Below, piece after piece: positions 58,301 through 64,000 of a stretch of DNA of 64,000 nt (position 1 is its first letter; every line of letters starts with the position of its first letter). The position numbers and the translations under genes are program-made. The notes under the pieces were generated by a model. The model had not been told where the DNA came from, searched no databases, and worked only from the letters and a program-made list of their open reading frames with translations. Origin of the DNA: Primula veris (lineage: Eukaryota > Streptophyta > Magnoliopsida > Ericales > Primulaceae). The stretch lies in the NCBI GenBank assembly GCA_963682055.1, contig OY821740.1, forward strand, positions 37,468,795-37,532,794, given 5' to 3'.

Positions 58301-60889
58301 TATTCTTTGTAGGTCCCGACTCCAAAATCCTCGTCACCAGGCCCAAGCTCATCCATAAAACAACGGGCATCTCAGCGTAAAATGGCTCCGGGGAATGGTT
58401 TTAAACATTCTGCTATAAGTAAAACGCTTAGTCAAGGTAAAAGTTCTACAAAGCAGAGATTGCATCCAGGGATGTTGTCTGCTCAGGATCGTGCAACTGC
58501 TCATTATGGGGCTGTTATTGGATTGAAAGGGACTGATGATGGCATGTACCTTTTCAGTGCAGGTTTTTACTTCTTTCTAAAGTACTTAAAAGAAGAAGAA
58601 TTCTGATGTAGTAGTGCTAGCTTTATGCTTGTTAACTGGGCTAAGTGCACCTAATAAAGCTGAGTTCTATTTTATAAGAACTTGGATGTTTGGTTGATGA
58701 TAATAGTTACAATGATGGGATTAATTGGCTAGGCTGTTAAATGGTAAACACAAAGCATGGGAAAAGATGAGTAGGAAAATAAAACTGCCTATACCACAGG
58801 AATACGGTAAACAAAGTTAAAAATAGTATACACATTGTTAGCATCAAAATGGTGAAAAGAATTAACCTGAAGTTATAGTAGTCAATTGGTTATTAATCCA
58901 AAGTAATTCATGTCGTTCAAGTGCCGGATAACGAAATTTGATATCTGACATTCCTAACAGATTTCCATCATATAACTTTTAGGTAGGCTATTTTCACTAT
59001 TATCTATTTTGAAAAATAAAAAAATTCAATAACCCTCATTACCCACTCTGTGTGGACACCAAGCTCCGAAACCCAAAAGTTTGTGAAATAGTTTTCAAGA
59101 TCTTTCGTCCTTCTCGGAACTCTTCTTGCTTTTGGTTGTCTTATTTTCGTAAAGCTCCAGATATTAGATTTCTTAGTCTTTTGGACATTTAGAAGTCTTC
59201 TTTAACAGGAAATGTTACTGGTGTTTACAAGGCTTCATTGACAAAAATGTGGGATACATGAGATGCTTGCTTACACAATATTTTATTAGAATAAATATGG
59301 CTAGTATTTCTAGTACTTGAGTCACTGAGTTTGTTTCACGATAAAGTCAAACCCAAGTTATCCTACCTTATTAAGTTGCATAGTTGGCAAGGATTTTAAG
59401 TTATTGTTTTTCTTGCTTCATGATTTCAGGTTCAGATTCTAGATTAAGATTGTGGGACATTGATTCTGGTTGCAACACACTTGTTAATTATGAAACTGTT
59501 CGTCTGCAAGCAAGCAAGGGAATTCAGTTAGCCACAACTCAAGATTCACCCCTAGTTTTTGTTCCATGTATGACATCTGTGAAAGTAAGATACAACCGAT
59601 CACATTTACATATCCGATTTAGTCAATTGTAATAATAAACACTGAGTATATGGATTCTTTTGGTTAGGTATTTGACATGTGGTCAGGTGAGACAGTAACG
59701 ACGTTCCGTGGACATTATGAACAAGTTACTTGTTGCTGCTATAGTTCACAGGACCAGGTAAATTCATTTAGCAGTATTTTTTCACATATGCTCTATTCTT
59801 CTGGACTTTGTTATTAATTCATTTTATGACACCAAGCCGAGTTACTGTGTTATTGTTTGCCAATATATGATTGTAGAAGGTATAAGCATATGCGGTTTCA
59901 GCCTCATAAATGCCATCAAAAAAAATAAAAAAAATATTTGAATTAGGTTTAGACATTGATAGAATTTCCCAAGATTTTCAGTGGAAAAACCATATTGCAG
60001 TTACCTTGCTGTGTCTAAATTTCCGAACTCAAATTAAAATTTCCTATTTTATGGTAGGAAATAGTATAAAATCATATTTGTTTGTTAGGAAATTTGGTAG
60101 GAAATTCATCTACTTTTCTTTGCCTTTATGGTCATGTTTGTTTGCAGAATAGTATAAAATCGGTTAAATTTGTAATTAGGTATTATGAGTGGTATAAATA
60201 ATAACACCCTGTAGTGTTATTAGTTATACCCCTTGTTAGCCTAAAATGGAGGACAGTCATCACTATATCCTATTTAGTTCCGATTACAAATTGTTTAAAC
60301 AAACAAAATATAATAAGATGGGTCCCACAGTACAATAAAACTGTACCCCATCTTATACCTCAAACAGACATGGCCTATAGGTTTTAGAATATTTGCCAAA
60401 TTGGATATCCTCCTCATGCATGTAAATAAAAGTAAACAGTGTACGAATCCTTATTAGTCAAGACTCTGCTAATAACTTACTATTTCATATTCTCGTATAT
60501 TGTGGAGATTGTAAGGGGAAGGAAACTTGTAAGATCTAGTTTTGAAGGAATTATACCATCTCTTTTGGAGATACAGCGATTATGTGCCCCAAAACTAAGT
60601 TTATTTTTATTTGGTCCAGGAACTTTACTCAGGTGGGAATGACAGGCAAATACTTGTTTGGTCTCCTTCATCCAAATCGATAACTGATGAATTGGTAAAC
60701 GCTCTGAAACTGTTTTTTAATGTAACGGCTTATTCACAGTAGAAACTTATTTATTTTTATACGTCTCTACTTCAGTGTCCATCTTTGGTTTGTTTTAAGT
60801 GAGCATTGCCGTAACTTGTTTGGATGATAATGTAGGAAGAATGGGGGAAGAAGGCTTCAGCACTAGATCAGGATAACTGGAGTGATTAA
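52336..60889 (+). CDS. CSA: Cockayne syndrome A (CSA/ERCC8) WD40 repair protein (9 exons, 457 aa)
   Basis: WD40 substrate receptor of a CUL4-DDB1 ubiquitin ligase acting in transcription-coupled nucleotide excision repair in the nucleus. Exons: 52336-52485, 54274-54534, 55753-55912, 57157-57335, 58313-58562, 59430-59584, 59668-59757, 60620-60694, 60836-60889, totalling 1374 nt in phase. The protein begins MWKRIEERE and ends ALDQDNWSD, both like Arabidopsis CSA (about 450 aa). WD repeats: SLQIDLTEGRYLLSGASD.SVAIYD, SSAVWYPIDTGLFVTGSYD.VNVWD, LIATGTEDVQVRLCD, GVMAVEWSNSSEWVLMTGG.IRFWD, GLKGTDDGMYLFSAGSDSRL and ELYSGGNDRQILVWSP. A Ser/Lys/Gln-rich insert (about 255-310) precedes HPGMLSAQDRATAHYGAV. 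The gene diverges from BSD, and its 5' end is duplicated upstream. Introns 2, 4 and 7 hold repeats. Confidence 0.97.
52838..53129. mobile_element. Element with AGTGRCGGA inverted ends in CSA intron 1
   Basis: The left end reads AGCGGTGGCGGAACTTGAAA and the right end, on the other strand, CCAGTGACGGAGCCAGAATA, about 290 bp apart. A second end of this type (AAGTGGCGGAACTAGGATTT on the minus strand) lies at about 52703-52722, possibly a neighbouring fragment. There is no target duplication I can trust. The ends resemble those of the 18.2-19.2 kb element. Confidence 0.45.
53326..53510. mobile_element. Decayed hAT-like element, copy 7, in CSA intron 1
   Basis: The left end GGGTTTGTTTGATTGGAGAG and the right end AGAAGCTGCAACCGAATTAT are imperfect inverted partners. 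The interior has CTTCTAGCTTTTCCAAG and AACTCAGCTTTTAAGCTCG, as in other copies. Confidence 0.5.
56330..56465. mobile_element. Fragment of hAT-like element, copy 8, in CSA intron 3
   Basis: Only the right side is clear: AACTCAGCTTTTAAG, then AAAGCTGCAACCAAACAAGG ending near 56463. The left end is not found, so it is probably a truncated copy. Confidence 0.45.
57830..58225. repeat. Degenerate tandem repeats in CSA intron 4
   Basis: The motif TTCGTGATAGGTTA, then GTACA/GTATAAAA, then ACCTATTTTTCC appears at about 58016, 58116 and 58172 (as TTCGTGATGTGTTGG). Looser GTGTACA(A/G)AAGTGAT copies lie at 57860-57915. Spacing varies between 55 and 100 bases, so this is a decayed array rather than a clean minisatellite. 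Confidence 0.6.
60130..60375. mobile_element. Tourist-like MITE in CSA intron 7
   Basis: The left end GGTCATGTTTGTTTGCAGAA and the right end (other strand) GGCCATGTCTGTTTGAGGTA are inverted partners 246 bp apart. TAT flanks both sides (60127-60129 and 60376-60378), a 3-bp duplication as in PIF/Harbinger-type MITEs, although the usual target is TWA. The interior has a further ATACCCCTTG / ATACC block. Confidence 0.6.
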
Positions 60890-61585
60890 TCGCATCCTCA
60901 CGTGTACAGAAACAAGACAGATTTTTAAATTTTGTTCTGAAACCTTCATATGCGGATCTAAGTTCTTTTATTTACCTTTCTGACATTGATATACAACAGT
61001 TACCATTTTAACTTGTAGATCACCTAGTTTTTTTTGTCTGTAATTCTCTGTCTAGTGTAGAAAAGAACAATATTCCAATTTATATTGGTTTTTATCATGT
61101 GGGGCGATTAAGGTGGTGGAGACAGATTAGGTTATTAGAATTGTACTGTAAATCATGTTGATTTTCTTTTACTGGAAAATAGTAAGTTTTTAACCTTTTT
61201 TGAATTCACCACCGACCAGCGAGGCTGATGTTGGTTTAAAGCCAATATCATGACCACCAAAAAAACAAAAACAAAGACGAATTACCAATGGCAAAACAAT
61301 ATGATGATGAAACCATGCTATTTTGAAAAGCTTGTTGATAAATATACTCCCCCGAAGGTCCAAAGTAGTGATAATAACGGTAATAGTGGTGTTAACGAAG
61401 ATAAAATAAATGGTAATGAAAGATAATGATTTCAAATATGATTTGACATTACTAGTAGTAAGTAGTAACGACGGTAAGACGAACGCTACAGATGATATTG
61501 AATTAGTCATTAGTGGCATGTTGGTGAACGTATAATAGCCGAAAACTGTTACGGCATGTTAGTGGTGTCAATTAACAAGCACTCA

Positions 61586-61727
61586 CTCCCTCTGCTCCAA
61601 AAACGTGTTTTTTTATGGCTTTTCACCAATATTCCTAAAGTTAGCTTTTCAAGAATGTGGATGTTTAATGGTAATAGCACTATAATTTGGCACATAAAAA
61701 ATGAAATAGAACTATTCACAAAGGGAG
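61586..61727. mobile_element. Short Stowaway-like MITE
   Basis: The left end CTCCCTCTGCTCC and the right end AAAGGGAG followed by TA are inverted. The interior is short and AT-rich. The left flank reads CA rather than TA, so that side is mutated or the boundary is off by a few bases. Confidence 0.5.
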
Positions 61728-61885
61728 TAACATAATTCACATTTTAAAAATCATCCGGATATATTTTATTCATAAATTCCAATATACAACACATGTACCG
61801 ATGTACAATTACTTATTTCACCAAAAACCACAATAATTCTTCTCATGAAAAAATAAAACATGGTAGTTCAAGAAAACTGATTAAG

Positions 61886-62090
61886 AGCTTGTTCGAATGC
61901 CGTTTTTAAGCAAATAAGTGGACTTAACTAAAACTGAGAAAAAACTGGGTTAATCCAGTTCGAGACTCCTAGCCTTTTTTTCAGGCGAGAAAAAAAACAC
62001 CCAGTTTTTCGGTAAGTCAACTAAAAAAGCAATGCTGTTTATAACCAAAACAGCAAAAAAGTGAACTTAAAAGATGCAACCAAAGAAGCT
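61886..62090. mobile_element. Decayed hAT-like element, copy 9
   Basis: The left end AGCTTGTTCGAATGCCGTTT pairs with the right end AAGATGCAACCAAAGAAGCT, about 205 bp apart. The right end lies about 90 bp from the RSL stop codon and so probably inside that gene's 3'UTR. Confidence 0.5.
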
Positions 62091-62176
62091 CATATGGACA
62101 AAACAAAATCAACAAAAGGAAAGGAAATATTTGCAGAATCTGATTCTCATTGTTCTGGTGTTGACTGTTGAAGAAG

Positions 62177-64000
62177 TTATAGAGAATGTAGCCCAATATC
62201 CATTCCATTGTAGGCAATTGGAGAATGCATCCACTTATCATCAGAGCTCAATAACTACAAAAATTTATTAAATCAAACATTGTAAATCCTGGACAGGCAC
62301 TAAACCGAAAATTTAACCAAAATTCAATTTCTTCTTGTTAAATTGGATAAGGAAAGGTAATACTCAAAAGTTTTTAACCAACAAAGATTTGTTCTAAACT
62401 TGAGAAAAGTGTCATATTTTGGTACACTAATTTGCTCAGAACAGGGGACTGTATCAGCATAAATATCTAAAGCAGAACAATTGATTGTGGAATACTGGAT
62501 CATATATTGGTCGCTTCCTATGATTTTTAATGACTATTCTTCCATACTAAACCAGTTAGCCACCTCTTCAAACCAAGAGACTAGCAACTTAACAATTGAT
62601 TTGGGTCCAGATAGGATTTTAAGATTTTTTAATGAAAATATAGGGACTGCTGATGTAGTTAACCTAAATATATTCAAGAAGTTCAATTTTATTTTGATCT
62701 AGACTACCTGTATTTGAAGCTGCAAGAACTTCACATAGTGGACTGCTTCATCTAGCATTGTGCTAATATCAACCTGTTAAAGGAATGGCAAATACTCGAT
62801 TTAATTTTCCAGTTTTCGCTAACAAATGAAGTAAGGAAAAGAAAAGCTAGCTATCCTTAGTCCTTACCTTAGTTCCATTGGGAACAAGTTTCTGTAAAGT
62901 CTTAAGTCTCACATTGATTTTCTCTCTTCTCTTCTGCAATTCCAAAAAATAAATAAAAAATTGACAATTAATCTACAATAATTAGATATTTTAATGAATT
63001 TTTATATAACAAAATGTCACATTCATGTTATGCTATTATTACCCTGGCATATACACTCTGTGAGTCAGTTGCAACACCATCTGCTTTTCTTTTCTTTCCG
63101 TCTTTGCTCACTGATCCGGTAGTAAGCTCACCAGAAGCATTAAAGTCATCAGTCGTAGCGGTTTCCAACTTGTTGTCATCGGAATTCTGTGTACATTTTC
63201 TATTTTTCTTGGATATTGTCTGTGATAAAAGAGTTCAATATTACCACAAGCAAGTATAAATAGTAATCAACGAAATTTGGGTCGAGGCTTTAAACAAACT
63301 TAATGTCATTATTATTTTTTGTTCTATTTTTTCCAAAATACTTCTCATGTTTGATTTCTTCTCAAGGACATTTGTTATCATTAAGAAATCAAAGACAAAA
63401 AACAAACTCACAGTAGAAAATAGAATAGTAGTCAGATTTTTGTTTTTGGTCAGAAAAGGTAGTCATCCAAACTAAACAAATTTGCCTCTTCAAACCACAC
63501 CCAAAAATATCCATAGAAACTGATGATGTAGAAGGTAAAGAAATCAAGTTTTTTCATGAGATGGTAACGCTAAAATTTACTTACATTTTCTGACACTCGA
63601 GGTTTTTTCTTTGAAGTCATGGAAAACGATTCAATATTGCTCATGTATTCTGAGCAATTCATCAATGATGGCATCGTTAGCTTCCTCTTCGGCTGATGGT
63701 TTTCGTTTCCCAAAACATCTAATAGTATATCTTGGTTCGCTGAAAACATGTCTCCGATGTTATCATCCACAAAATATGTACCTAACGAACTGTTTCTTTT
63801 GTTATCACTGATTGAAAACATGAAGGGATCAATGTGTTTATTAGACTCCGAACTCCGAATATCAGAAGAAAAGCCACTACTATCATTTCCACTTTCCTGA
63901 GAAAGACAGTGAAATTCGGAGATGAAAGCATCAGAAGAATTGAATTGACACTCATCAACCTTCATGTATGCGTTTCTTTCGAAAATGGGCCAAGAATCTG
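62177..64000 (-). CDS. RSL class II (ROOT HAIR DEFECTIVE SIX-LIKE) bHLH transcription factor, 5' end outside window
   Basis: Exons in the window: 63585 to beyond 64000, 63219-63043, 62933-62868, 62773-62708 and 62254-62177 (stop). They join in phase. The first stretch is open to the window edge (DSWPIFERNAYMKVDECQF), so the Met at 63965 need not be the start. A Lys-rich linker (KKRKADGVATDSQS) leads into the bHLH: QSVYARKRREKINVRLKTLQ, then LVPNGTKVDISTMLDEAVHY, then VKFLQLQIQ. The end, LLSSDDKWMHSPIAYNGMDI, matches the tail of RSL2-RSL5. These nuclear factors drive root-hair growth. Family members usually have INERL in helix 1, but here it is INVRL, replacing a conserved Glu. The exact RSL member cannot be assigned. 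Confidence 0.92.

Larger units (their letters stand above)
60890..62176. other. Intergenic spacer between the convergent CSA and RSL genes
   Basis: The two genes converge here, so the spacer holds both 3'UTRs. It contains a Stowaway-like MITE (61586-61727) and a hAT-like element (61886-62090). The minus-strand frames at 61190-61519 and 61549-61740 match nothing I know. Confidence 0.55.

Noticed and set aside
1..64000. tRNA or rRNA genes, CRISPR arrays, phage or integron features
   Set aside because: No cloverleaf, rRNA core sequence or regularly spaced repeat of this kind was seen. The tRNA-like boxes at 4.0-5.0 kb belong to SINEs.

Overview
This is nuclear DNA of a flowering plant, very probably a eudicot. 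It is AT-rich, its genes are split by GT-AG introns, and all eight genes are recognisable plant nuclear families. AT-rich introns and spacers are full of short non-autonomous transposons and SINEs. There are no prokaryotic operons, CRISPR arrays or organellar genes. I assembled the exon models by hand, joining splice sites that keep frame and restore the known family protein. I ran no alignment program.

Layout, left to right: (1) 1-423 (+), the 3' coding end of an INDETERMINATE DOMAIN (IDD) zinc-finger factor. (2) 424-5501, a spacer with a Mutator-type MITE and two SINEs. (3) 5502-11994 (-), a complete CLC-c-type vacuolar anion transporter, 9 exons, 795 aa. (4) 15538-28498 (-), a p300/CBP-type histone acetyltransferase (HAC family), 12 coding exons, about 1166 aa, lacking the long N-terminus of HAC1. 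(5) 31134-33088 (-), a small group I (VIP1/RF2a-like) bZIP, 222 aa, with an eroded basic region. (6) 34444-42420 (-), SKIP16-type F-box protein with SMI1/KNR4 and ApaG domains, 435 aa. (7) 43885-49555 (-), BSD-domain protein, 393 aa. (8) 52336-60889 (+), the plant CSA/ERCC8 WD40 protein of transcription-coupled repair, 457 aa. (9) 62177 to beyond 64000 (-), a root-hair RSL class II bHLH factor lacking its 5' end.

The genes do not form a pathway. The BSD and CSA genes are head to head and share one 2.8 kb spacer.

I found no wholly new system. The most unusual structures are these. The first BSD intron holds an array of diverged repeats, several of which carry a copy of the end of exon 1 with a splice donor, and one of which is fused to a Copia gag fragment. 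The CSA promoter and first codons are duplicated in tandem, leaving a decoy exon 1 about 1.46 kb upstream of the real start. There are well-bounded MITE, SINE, Harbinger-like and Emigrant-like insertions, several with exact target-site duplications. The HAC protein is short and its main start is preceded by a uORF. The bZIP has lost key DNA-contact residues.
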